From Actinomycetota bacterium (GTDB taxonomy: Bacteria; Actinomycetota; Acidimicrobiia; Acidimicrobiales; Acidimicrobiaceae): DNA of 6,053 nucleotides. The stretch's first letter is position 1, and every line of letters starts with the position of its first letter. Shown here piece by piece: positions 1-5,225 of this stretch. The DNA is taken from positions 1 to 6,053 of the forward strand of contig SIRY01000216.1 in assembly GCA_004366215.1 (NCBI GenBank). Direction: 5' to 3'. The translations under genes and the position numbers were made by a program. Below the pieces are notes generated by a model, which ran no database searches, was not told the origin of the DNA, and was given only the letters and a program-made list of their open reading frames with translations.

Positions 1-153
1 GTCGCACAGTCGCTCTACGAGGAGTTCAAAGAGCCGCTCTACGCTCCGCCGCCGCTCCTGTCGCGCATGTGCGAGGCTGGCCTCCTTGGCCGAAAGAGCG
101 GCCGCGGCTTCTACCGCTACGACGAGCCGAGCCCGACCGCCTCGACCTCGTAG
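1..153 (+). CDS. 3-hydroxyacyl-CoA (3-hydroxybutyryl-CoA) dehydrogenase, C-terminal fragment
   Basis: This is the last 50 codons plus a TAG stop of a gene whose start lies left of the window. The fragment includes LYEEFKEPLYAPPPLLSRM followed by GLLGRKSGRGFYRY. That is the characteristic end of the C-terminal domain of NAD-dependent 3-hydroxybutyryl-CoA dehydrogenases (Hbd/FadB2/PaaH/MmgB group), in which a P-x-LL-x-x-M segment precedes G-x-LGRK-(S/T)-GRGFY. These cytosolic enzymes oxidise (S)-3-hydroxyacyl-CoA to 3-ketoacyl-CoA in fatty-acid or butanoate metabolism. The short Ser/Thr/Pro-rich tail after the GFYRY motif is not conserved in the family as I know it. The stop lies 32 nt before the gltX start, so the two genes may share a transcript, though their functions are unrelated. 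The NAD-binding domain is out of view, so the exact subfamily and gene symbol cannot be settled. Confidence 0.85.
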   Translation, partial: VAQSLYEEFKEPLYAPPPLLSRMCEAGLLGRKSGRGFYRYDEPSPTASTS

Positions 154-173
154 ACTCTCGCTGCGACGGCGTC

Positions 174-180
174 AAGGAGG
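174..180 (+). promoter_or_regulatory. gltX ribosome binding site
   Basis: AAGGAGG, a full match to the Shine-Dalgarno consensus, sits 5 nt before the ATG at 186. It decides the gltX start: the frame stays open upstream to about 69, but that part overlaps the preceding dehydrogenase gene and lacks family sequence. Confidence 0.85.
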
Positions 181-185
181 TCAGC

Positions 186-1589
186 ATGGCACCGGAGCGA
201 GTCCGCTTCGCTCCATCGCCGACGGGGATGTTCCACGTCGGGTCAGCGCGCACCGCGCTCTACAACTGGGTCGTCGCTCGGCAGAGCGGCGGGGCGTTCA
301 TCCTCCGCATCGACGACACGGACGAGGAGCGCAACCGCGAAGACTGGGTCGATGGCATCCTGAGTGCGCTGCGCTGGCTCGGGCTGACCTGGGACGAGGG
401 GCCCATTCGTCAGTCGTCGCGCCTCGAGCGCTACCGCGAGGCAGCCGAGAAGCTCCTCGCCTCGAACCAGGCCTACTGGTGTGACTGCACGAGAGCAGCG
501 GTCGACGCCCGCAAGCCGCCTGGTGCTCCGCCAGGCTACGACGGCTTCTGTCGCGACCGCAACCTCGGTCCGGGACCAGGCCGCGCGCTTCGGTTCCGCG
601 TGCCAGACCGCGACGTCGTCGTCGAGGACCTCGTTCGAGGCTCCGTGACGTTTCCAGCGGGCTCGATCGAGGACTTCATCGTCGTCAAGTCCTCGGGCCA
701 GCCGCTCTACGTGCTCGCGAACGTCGTCGACGACGTCGACTTCGCGATCACGCTCGTGCTGCGTGCCGAGGAGCACCTGCCGACGACGCCGAAGGCCGTG
801 CTCCTCCACGAGGCGCTCGCGACGACCCCCCCGCGCTTTGCGCACCTGTCGTTCCTCGTCAACGCGCAGCGCCAGAAGCTGTCGAAGCGGCGCGACCGGG
901 TCGCGGTCGAAGACTACCGAGCGCTCGGCGTCCTGCCCTGGGCGCTGCTGAACTACCTCGCGCTGCTCGGCTGGAGCCCCGGTGGTGACGAGGAGTTCTT
1001 CAGCCGCGAGGAGCTCATCGAGCGATTCGACCTCGCGCGCCTCCAGCACGCCCCCGCCTTCTTCGACGAGCGCAAGCTCCTCGCCTTCAACCAGCACTAC
1101 CTCGCCGAGGCCTCGAGCGAGGACCTCATCGAGGCTGGCCACGACCTCTTCGCTGCGATCGGCGCGCTCGACGACGAGGACCGACGATCCCGGCTCCGCG
1201 AGCTGCTGCCGCTCGTAGCGCCTCGGGTGCGCACCCTCGCCGAGGCTGCGGCGATGAGCAGGTTCCTCTTCCGTGAGCCCGAGGTCCCCGCTGACGAGGT
1301 CGAGACCCTACCCCCTGAGGCGTCGTCGTGGCTAGGTGCCGCCGAGGACGCGCTCTCGACGCTCGAGCCGTTTGACGCGGCGTCCATCGAGGCTTCCCTG
1401 CGTCGCCTCGCGAGCTCCCTCGGCACGACCCTCCGCGCGCTCCAAGCGCCGATTCGGCTGGCGACGACCGGCGCCAGGGTCGGCCCTCCCCTCTTTGCGG
1501 CCCTCGAGCTGCTCGGTCGGGCAGCCACGCTCCGTCGTCTCGAGCGCCTCATCGAGCGGCTCGGCGCACGAGGGCCTCGAGCCGAGTAA
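186..1589 (+). CDS. gltX: glutamyl-tRNA synthetase
   Basis: This is a class I aminoacyl-tRNA synthetase of 467 residues, the usual size for bacterial GluRS. It attaches glutamate to tRNA-Glu and, where non-discriminating, also to tRNA-Gln. The N-terminus carries the family signature FAPSPTG...HVGSARTALYNW, with the HIGH-type motif as HVGS at 17-20. The KMSKS-type motif is KLSKR at 231-235. Between them C99, C101, Y118 and C122 reproduce the C-x-C...Y-x3-C zinc site of the E. coli enzyme. The rest is the helical anticodon-binding domain, which diverges most. The start is the ATG preceded by a perfect ribosome site; the end is TAA. A tRNA-Gln gene begins 13 nt after the stop, probably on the same transcript. 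That neighbour suggests, but does not prove, that this GluRS charges tRNA-Gln for later amidation by GatCAB. Confidence 0.97.
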   Translation: MAPERVRFAPSPTGMFHVGSARTALYNWVVARQSGGAFILRIDDTDEERNREDWVDGILSALRWLGLTWDEGPIRQSSRLERYREAAEKLLASNQAYWCDCTRAAVDARKPPGAPPGYDGFCRDRNLGPGPGRALRFRVPDRDVVVEDLVRGSVTFPAGSIEDFIVVKSSGQPLYVLANVVDDVDFAITLVLRAEEHLPTTPKAVLLHEALATTPPRFAHLSFLVNAQRQKLSKRRDRVAVEDYRALGVLPWALLNYLALLGWSPGGDEEFFSREELIERFDLARLQHAPAFFDERKLLAFNQHYLAEASSEDLIEAGHDLFAAIGALDDEDRRSRLRELLPLVAPRVRTLAEAAAMSRFLFREPEVPADEVETLPPEASSWLGAAEDALSTLEPFDAASIEASLRRLASSLGTTLRALQAPIRLATTGARVGPPLFAALELLGRAATLRRLERLIERLGARGPRAE

Positions 1590-1602
1590 GCTGTGGCCAC
1601 CT

Positions 1603-1674
1603 TCGGGGGTGGTGTAATTGGCAACACAGCAGGTTCTGGCCCTGCCATTGGGGGTTCGAGTCCTCCCCCCCGAG
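1603..1674 (+). tRNA. tRNA-Gln (anticodon CUG)
   Basis: A complete cloverleaf folds by hand. The acceptor stem is TCGGGGG (1603-1609) with CCCCCGA (1667-1673), and the discriminator is G (1674). The D stem is GTGT/ACAC with GG at 1620-1621. The anticodon stem is GCAGG/CCTGC (1629-1633, 1641-1645) around loop TTCTGGC, giving anticodon CTG at 1636-1638, which reads CAG for glutamine. The variable loop has four bases. The T arm is GGGGG/CCTCC with one G-T wobble and loop TTCGAGT. The CCA end is not encoded: the next bases are CAC. The first pair is U1-A72, which is a known recognition element for the GatCAB amidotransferase and is also found in tRNA-Gln charged by GlnRS. The gene starts 13 nt after gltX, leaving little room for its own promoter, so processing out of the gltX transcript is likely. 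Confidence 0.95.
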
Positions 1675-1700
1675 CACCAGCGCGAGTCGGCGTCAGGGCG

Positions 1701-1717
1701 GTGCCGCCGGACGGCAC
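1701..1717 (+). terminator. possible terminator hairpin after tRNA-Gln
   Basis: GTGCCG (1701-1706) and CGGCAC (1712-1717) form a perfect 6-bp stem with a 5-nt loop, 26 nt beyond the tRNA. It is followed by TCTGAG, which has no real T tract. It may end the gltX-tRNA transcript or aid 3' processing. In GC-rich DNA a stem this short can arise by chance. Confidence 0.35.
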
Positions 1718-1861
1718 TCTGAGCCGTCGCGCCTCGACGACCCGCACGTCCGTCGCAGCGTCTCGCGACGATCTGGGACGACGCGAGGGCGCGCCTGCGC
1801 CTCCCGAGTGTTCGCCGGCGCACGACGGGGTCGCGACGGTAACCAAGTCGAAGTGGCTCAA

Positions 1862-1879
1862 GGCGCCGCAGGCGGCGCC
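1862..1879 (-). terminator. possible terminator hairpin downstream of leuA
   Basis: GGCGCCG and CGGCGCC form a 7-bp all-G/C stem with a 4-nt loop. It lies about 40 bases past the leuA stop and can form in RNA from either strand. Leftward transcripts continue with TTGAG, rightward ones with CCCGTC, so it suits the end of leuA slightly better. The lack of a T run makes it a weak call. Its position between two convergent transcripts is where a shared terminator would be expected. Confidence 0.4.
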
Positions 1880-1918
1880 CCCGTCTCGAGGGAGGCGCGC
1901 CGCGCGGTCCGTTCCCTC

Positions 1919-3469
1919 CTAGGGAGTCTCCTCGTTCGACGCCTTCGCGCGCGCTCGCGCCAGTCGATTGAGCGCGTTGAGCAGCGCGCGAGCAGATGCC
2001 TCCACGATGTCGGTCGACACGCCTCGACCGCTCACCTCCCGGCCGCCGGCCTCGATCGTCACGGAGACCGCACCGAGCGCGTCGACGCCACTCGTGACCG
2101 AGCTCACCGAGAAGCCGGTCAGCCGGGCCTCGACGCCGGTCGCGCGGGCGAACACCCGGCCGAGCGCGTCGACCATGCCGTTGCCACGCGCGGTCGCCTC
2201 GACACGCTCGCCGTTGATGAGCAGCGTCGCCGTCGCCTGCGCCTCGCGCCCCGTCGCCGCCTCGACGGCGTACGCAACGAGCTCGTAGCGGTCGGTGAGC
2301 GTCATGCCGAGCTCCTCAGCCACGATCGCCTCGAGGTCGGCCTCAGACAGCTCAACCTTGCGGTCGGCAAGCTCCTTGAACCGCTGGAACGTCGCGTTGA
2401 GCGCGTCGCCCTCGAGGTGGAGACCGATCCGCGAGAGCGCGTCGCGAAACGCGTGACGACCCGAGTGCTTGCCGAGCACGATCTGAGCGCCCTCCTGGCC
2501 GACGCTCGCGGCGTCGATGACCTCGTACGTCGAGCGATCTTGGAGCACACCGTGCTGGTGGATGCCTGACTCGTGCGCGAACGCGTTGCGCCCGACGACC
2601 GCCTTGTTGTACTGCACCGGGTAGCCGGTCAGCCTCGAGACGAGCCGCGAGGTACGCGCGAGCTCCCGAGTGTCGATGCCGGTGGTCAATCCTCCGAAGA
2701 GGTCTTGGCGCACCCGAAGGCCCATGACGACCTCTTCGAGCGACGCGTTGCCAGCCCGCTCGCCGATGCCGTTGATGCAACACTCCACCTGGCGCGCACC
2801 CGCCTGGACTGCGGCGAGCGAGTTCGCCGTCGCGAGTCCAAGGTCGTTGTGGCAGTGGCAGGAGATGACGTAGGAGCCGCGGACCTCCTCGCGCACCGAC
2901 TCGATCATGCGGGCGAAGTCCCACGGGATGCCAAAGCCGACCGTGTCGGGGATGTTGATCGTCGAGGCACCCTCATCGACGGCGACCTGGAGCACGCGGT
3001 AGAGGAAGTCGAGCGGGGTGCGCGTCGCATCCTGAGGCGAGAACTCGACGTCCTCGACCAGCTCTCGAGCACGCCCCACGGCGCGTCGCACCTCTTCGAC
3101 CACCTGGTGCTCGCTGAGGTGGAGCATGTGCTCGAGGTGGGTCGGCGACGTCGAGATGAAGACGTGGATGCGGTGGCGCTCGGCGTCTCGCACCGCCTCG
3201 TAGCAGCGCTCGATGTCGCTCAGGTGCGTGCGCGAGAGGCCACAGATCACCGGCCCGTGGACGCTGCGAGCAATCGCCTGGACCGCCTCGAAGTCACCCT
3301 GGCTCGCCACAGGGAAGCCGGCCTCGATGACGTCGACGCCAAGGCGGGCGAGCTGCTCTGCGATCTCGAGCTTCTCGAGGGGATCGAGGGAGATCCCCGG
3401 TGCCTGCTCTCCGTCGCGAAGCGTCGTATCGAAAATGCGAACTCGCTCGTTGACGACACCCTCGACCAT
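1919..3469 (-). CDS. leuA: 2-isopropylmalate synthase
   Basis: This enzyme condenses acetyl-CoA with 2-ketoisovalerate, the first committed step of leucine synthesis. The 516-residue length matches the long bacterial LeuA type with a C-terminal allosteric domain. The catalytic TIM barrel opens with [13 protein letters not shown], giving R18 and metal ligand D19. The barrel metal ligands H205 and H207 sit in CHCHNDLG, followed by GERAGN at 236-241. [11 protein letters not shown] at about 297-307 marks the linker subdomain. The C-terminal domain (about 395-510) ends with [20 protein letters not shown], the leucine-feedback dimer domain, so end-product inhibition is expected. ATG 3469 is chosen because AAGGAG lies 6 nt upstream. 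The frame stays open further upstream, but only through the leader hairpins. It is the last gene of the leftward set, after serA, and sits behind a putative leucine attenuator. Citramalate synthase is the main alternative and fits less well. Confidence 0.95.
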   Translation of the reverse strand: MVEGVVNERVRIFDTTLRDGEQAPGISLDPLEKLEIAEQLARLGVDVIEAGFPVASQGDFEAVQAIARSVHGPVICGLSRTHLSDIERCYEAVRDAERHRIHVFISTSPTHLEHMLHLSEHQVVEEVRRAVGRARELVEDVEFSPQDATRTPLDFLYRVLQVAVDEGASTINIPDTVGFGIPWDFARMIESVREEVRGSYVISCHCHNDLGLATANSLAAVQAGARQVECCINGIGERAGNASLEEVVMGLRVRQDLFGGLTTGIDTRELARTSRLVSRLTGYPVQYNKAVVGRNAFAHESGIHQHGVLQDRSTYEVIDAASVGQEGAQIVLGKHSGRHAFRDALSRIGLHLEGDALNATFQRFKELADRKVELSEADLEAIVAEELGMTLTDRYELVAYAVEAATGREAQATATLLINGERVEATARGNGMVDALGRVFARATGVEARLTGFSVSSVTSGVDALGAVSVTIEAGGREVSGRGVSTDIVEASARALLNALNRLARARAKASNEETP

Positions 3470-3475
3470 CGACCT

Positions 3476-3481
3476 CTCCTT
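3476..3481 (-). promoter_or_regulatory. leuA ribosome binding site
   Basis: In the transcript AAGGAG is followed by AGGTCG and then ATG, a 6-nt spacing. This fixes the leuA start. The stretch TAAGGAGAGGT can pair continuously with the Leu codons of the upstream leader, or with the 5' arm of the terminator-like hairpin, so it may be the control point of leuA translation. Confidence 0.8.
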
Positions 3482-3510
3482 AGTTCTCGTGACTCGCCCA
3501 CCTACGAAAC

Positions 3511-3538
3511 GACCCTCCTGCCACAGGCAAGGAGGGTC
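3511..3538 (-). terminator. terminator-like hairpin in the leuA leader
   Basis: In the transcript GACCCTCC pairs with GGAGGGTC and, after a single bulged T, TGCC pairs with GGCA around the 3-nt loop TGT, for 12 pairs in all. GTTTCGTAGG follows, a short and broken T tract as is common in GC-rich actinobacteria. It is the likely transcription stop of the attenuator. Its 5' arm can instead pair with the leuA ribosome site. Confidence 0.55.
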
Positions 3539-3539
3539 G

Positions 3540-3566
3540 AGGCCAGCTGTCGCCGACAGCTGGCCT
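3540..3566 (-). promoter_or_regulatory. first hairpin of the leuA leader
   Basis: The arms GGCCAGCTGTC and GACAGCTGGCC are perfect reverse complements (11 bp) around the 3-nt loop GGC, and an outer A-T makes 12 bp. The 5' arm begins inside the TAG stop of the leader peptide. A ribosome finishing the leader would therefore cover and open this arm, while one stalled at the first Leu codons would leave most of it free to fold. A perfect stem this long is not expected by chance in a gap this short. Confidence 0.7.
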
Positions 3567-3600
3567 AGGTAAGAAGAAGCTCGCAACCGACGCGCTCCAT
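3565..3600 (-). CDS. leuL: leucine leader peptide, 11 residues
   Basis: The frame ATG-GAG-CGC-GTC-GGT-TGC-GAG-CTT-CTT-CTT-ACC-TAG encodes MERVGCELLLT. Three consecutive CTT codons stand just before the stop. Neighbouring genes use CTC and CTG almost exclusively for leucine, so CTT looks rare here and would sensitise the leader to Leu-tRNA shortage, much as the E. coli leu leader uses a rare Leu codon. A candidate ribosome site AGGG (3613-3610) lies 9 nt before the ATG and overlaps the serA stop codon, so translation may be coupled to serA. The peptide has no expected function of its own; ribosome position on it would be the signal. The frame differs from that of leuA. The weak point is the modest ribosome site; the strong points are the codon run, the hairpins and the location. 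The symbol is used by analogy with enteric leuL. Confidence 0.65.
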   Translation of the reverse strand: MERVGCELLLT

Positions 3601-3611
3601 CGGCTCACACC

Positions 3612-5195
3612 CTAGAGGCCCGCGATGCGGCACGTGACCGTTCGGGCGTAGATAATCCCGTCGGTCGCCTCAAGTTCACGCACGACACCGTCGGGAATCG
3701 GACCGTCCACCCCGAGGACCATGAGCGCGGTGCCATCGTCCTTGCGCGGAGAGACCGCCATGGCGTCGATGGAGCGACCAGCCTGCCCGAGGAGCATCCC
3801 GACCGTCCCTACCATGCCGGGCCGATCGACGTTGCGCACGATCAGCATCCACCGAGACGGCGGCACCTCCACCCAGTGCCCGTCGACGAGCACGATCCGA
3901 GGCTCGCTGGCACGCTGGCCAGCCAGCGTCCCCGCGACCACGTGGGCGCCCGAGCGCACGACGAGCAGGTTGTGGTAGTTCGCCGACGCTACCTTCGTCG
4001 ACTCGCGAACGGCCAAGCCGCGCTCCTGAGCGAGCTGGGGAGCGTTGACGTAGGAGACTGGCTCATCGACGGCGTCGAGCAGCACGCCGCGCAGCACCGC
4101 GAGGGAGAGCAGCCGCGTGTCCTCGTGGGCGAGCTGTCCTTCGTAGGCGATCTCGAGCTCCTCTGGCAGCCGACCCTCCACCGCGCTGAGCAGCACGCCG
4201 AGGGCCTCACCGAGCGGGAGCAGCGCACGGACGAGCGCAGAGGCCTCGCCCGCGTTGACGTTGACCGCGAAGGGGACGAACTCGCCGGCAAGGGCGAGGA
4301 GGACCTGCTCGGCGATCGTCACCCCGGCCTTCGACTGGGCCTCGCGCGTCGAGGCCCCAAGGTGCGGCGTCAGCACGACGTCAGCGCGACCGACGACGGG
4401 AGAGCGCGTCGGGGGCTCCTCAGCGAACACGTCGAGGGCCGCGCCGGCGACGTGGCCGCGCTCGAGCGCCTCGGCGAGCGCCGCTTCGTCGACGATGCCA
4501 CCTCGCGAGGCGTTGACGAGCAGCACGCCAGGCTTGACCTTGCCTAGCAGCTCCGCCCCGACGAGCCCGACGGTCTCCTTGGTCTTTGGCAGGTGGATCG
4601 TGATGACGTCAGCAACCTCCGCGAGGTCCTCGAGCTCGAGCAGCACGACGCCCATCTTGCGGGCGCGCTCCTGGGAGATGTAGGGGTCGTAGGCGACGAC
4701 GCGCATGCCAAACGCGCTCGCGCGCTGCGCTACGAGCGTCCCGATCCGACCGAGGCCGATGATGCCGAGCGTCTTGCCGTAGAGCTCCACGCCCTCGAAG
4801 GCGCTCCGCCGCCACTCTCGCCGCTGGACCGACGCGTGCGCCTGGGGAATGTGTCGGGCGAGCGCGAGCATGAGCGCGAGGGTGTGCTCTGCCGCGGAGA
4901 CGATGTTCGACTGGGGTGCGTTGACCACCATGACGCCCCGCTTCGTCGCAGCCTCGACGTCGACGTTGTCGAGGCCGATGCCGGCCCGGCCGACGACGAC
5001 GAGCCGTGGCGCAGCCTCGAGCACCTCAGCGGTGACCCTCGTCGCCGATCGGATGATGAGCGCCTCCGCGTCGGCGACGGCCTCGCGCAGCGACGAGGGG
5101 TCGAGGTCGGTCTGCACGTCCACTTCGTGGCCCGCTTGCCGGAGCAGCTCGAGACCCTCGTCGGCGATGGTTTCGGTCACTAGTATCCGCGCCAC
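3612..5195 (-). CDS. serA: D-3-phosphoglycerate dehydrogenase (long ASB-ACT form)
   Basis: This cytosolic NAD-dependent enzyme oxidises 3-phosphoglycerate to 3-phosphohydroxypyruvate, the first step of serine synthesis. It has 527 residues, close to the mycobacterial enzyme. GRAGIGLDNVD at 69-79 belongs to the substrate domain. GLGRIG at 147-152 is the dinucleotide-binding loop, with D170 in VAYDPY as the NAD-selecting acid. R231 (NASRGG), E260 (DVFAEE) and H278 (TPHLGAST) form the catalytic set. From about 315 to 440 lies the intervening allosteric substrate-binding domain, with VNVNAG at its start. An ACT domain, RWMLIVRNVDRPGMVG onward (about 448-520), implies serine feedback. The start codon is GTG, supported by GGAGGG 6 nt upstream; codons 4 and 5 are ATA and CTA, unusual in this GC-rich setting. 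It begins 30 nt after the aminotransferase stop and very likely shares its transcript; its TAG overlaps the ribosome site of the leucine leader. Confidence 0.97.
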   Translation of the reverse strand: MARILVTETIADEGLELLRQAGHEVDVQTDLDPSSLREAVADAEALIIRSATRVTAEVLEAAPRLVVVGRAGIGLDNVDVEAATKRGVMVVNAPQSNIVSAAEHTLALMLALARHIPQAHASVQRREWRRSAFEGVELYGKTLGIIGLGRIGTLVAQRASAFGMRVVAYDPYISQERARKMGVVLLELEDLAEVADVITIHLPKTKETVGLVGAELLGKVKPGVLLVNASRGGIVDEAALAEALERGHVAGAALDVFAEEPPTRSPVVGRADVVLTPHLGASTREAQSKAGVTIAEQVLLALAGEFVPFAVNVNAGEASALVRALLPLGEALGVLLSAVEGRLPEELEIAYEGQLAHEDTRLLSLAVLRGVLLDAVDEPVSYVNAPQLAQERGLAVRESTKVASANYHNLLVVRSGAHVVAGTLAGQRASEPRIVLVDGHWVEVPPSRWMLIVRNVDRPGMVGTVGMLLGQAGRSIDAMAVSPRKDDGTALMVLGVDGPIPDGVVRELEATDGIIYARTVTCRIAGL

Positions 5196-5201
5196 GCTCC
5201 A

Positions 5202-5207
5202 CCCTCC
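5202..5207 (-). promoter_or_regulatory. serA ribosome binding site
   Basis: GGAGGG in the transcript, 6 nt before the GTG at 5195. It supports the GTG start, which matches the family's usual N-terminus (ARILVTE). It lies in the 30-nt gap after the aminotransferase stop; I see no hairpin or promoter in that gap. Confidence 0.75.
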
Positions 5208-5225
5208 ACAGCTCGTCGTGCTTCC

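Larger units (their letters stand above)
3470..3611 (-). promoter_or_regulatory. leuA leader region: putative leucine attenuator
   Basis: This 142-base stretch separates the serA stop from the leuA start. In transcript order it holds a weak ribosome site, an 11-codon leader peptide with three adjacent Leu codons, a perfect 11-12 bp hairpin starting at the leader stop codon, a second terminator-like hairpin with GTTTCG after it, about 30 unstructured bases and the leuA ribosome site. Amino-acid-rich leader peptides before biosynthetic genes are the hallmark of ribosome-mediated attenuation, and leucine is the product of this pathway. From memory, a conserved pseudoknot (LEU element) has been described upstream of actinobacterial leuA; I could not establish whether this region matches it. 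I see no classical antiterminator in which the 3' arm of the first hairpin pairs with the second, so the exact mechanism is open. Confidence 0.65.

Noticed and set aside
69..185. Upstream ATG extending gltX by 39 codons.
   Set aside because: It overlaps the end of the preceding dehydrogenase gene. The ATG at 186 has a perfect SD and leads straight into the conserved FAPSPTG motif.
721..742. Palindrome-like run of GTCGTC/GACGAC within gltX.
   Set aside because: It encodes the Val-Val-Asp-Asp-Val-Asp stretch of the synthetase in GC-rich codons and needs no other explanation.
1675..1918. A possible second tRNA (tRNA-Glu) after tRNA-Gln, as might be expected beside gltX.
   Set aside because: No T-loop TTCRA sequence with matching stems and no anticodon arm could be found in the gap.
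1913..1925. Inverted repeat TCCCT/AGGGA spanning the leuA stop codon.
   Set aside because: Only 5 bp around a 3-nt loop and overlapping coding sequence; too weak to call a terminator.
1808..3568. Long open frames on the plus strand opposite leuA (about 253 and 331 codons).
   Set aside because: They are antisense to a gene with clear catalytic motifs. Their translations are Arg/Asp/Val-rich low-complexity sequence without recognisable domains, as expected for shadow frames in GC-rich DNA.
3470..3586. N-terminal extension of leuA from a TTG at 3586.
   Set aside because: The frame is open, but it runs through both leader hairpins and the ribosome site. The family N-terminus starts close to the ATG at 3469, which has a good SD.
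3649..3673. Promoter-like TTGAGG and TATCTA on the minus strand in the 3' end of serA, before the leucine leader.
   Set aside because: The two boxes are only 13 nt apart and match the consensus poorly; the AT-rich part simply encodes Ile-Ile-Tyr of the ACT domain.
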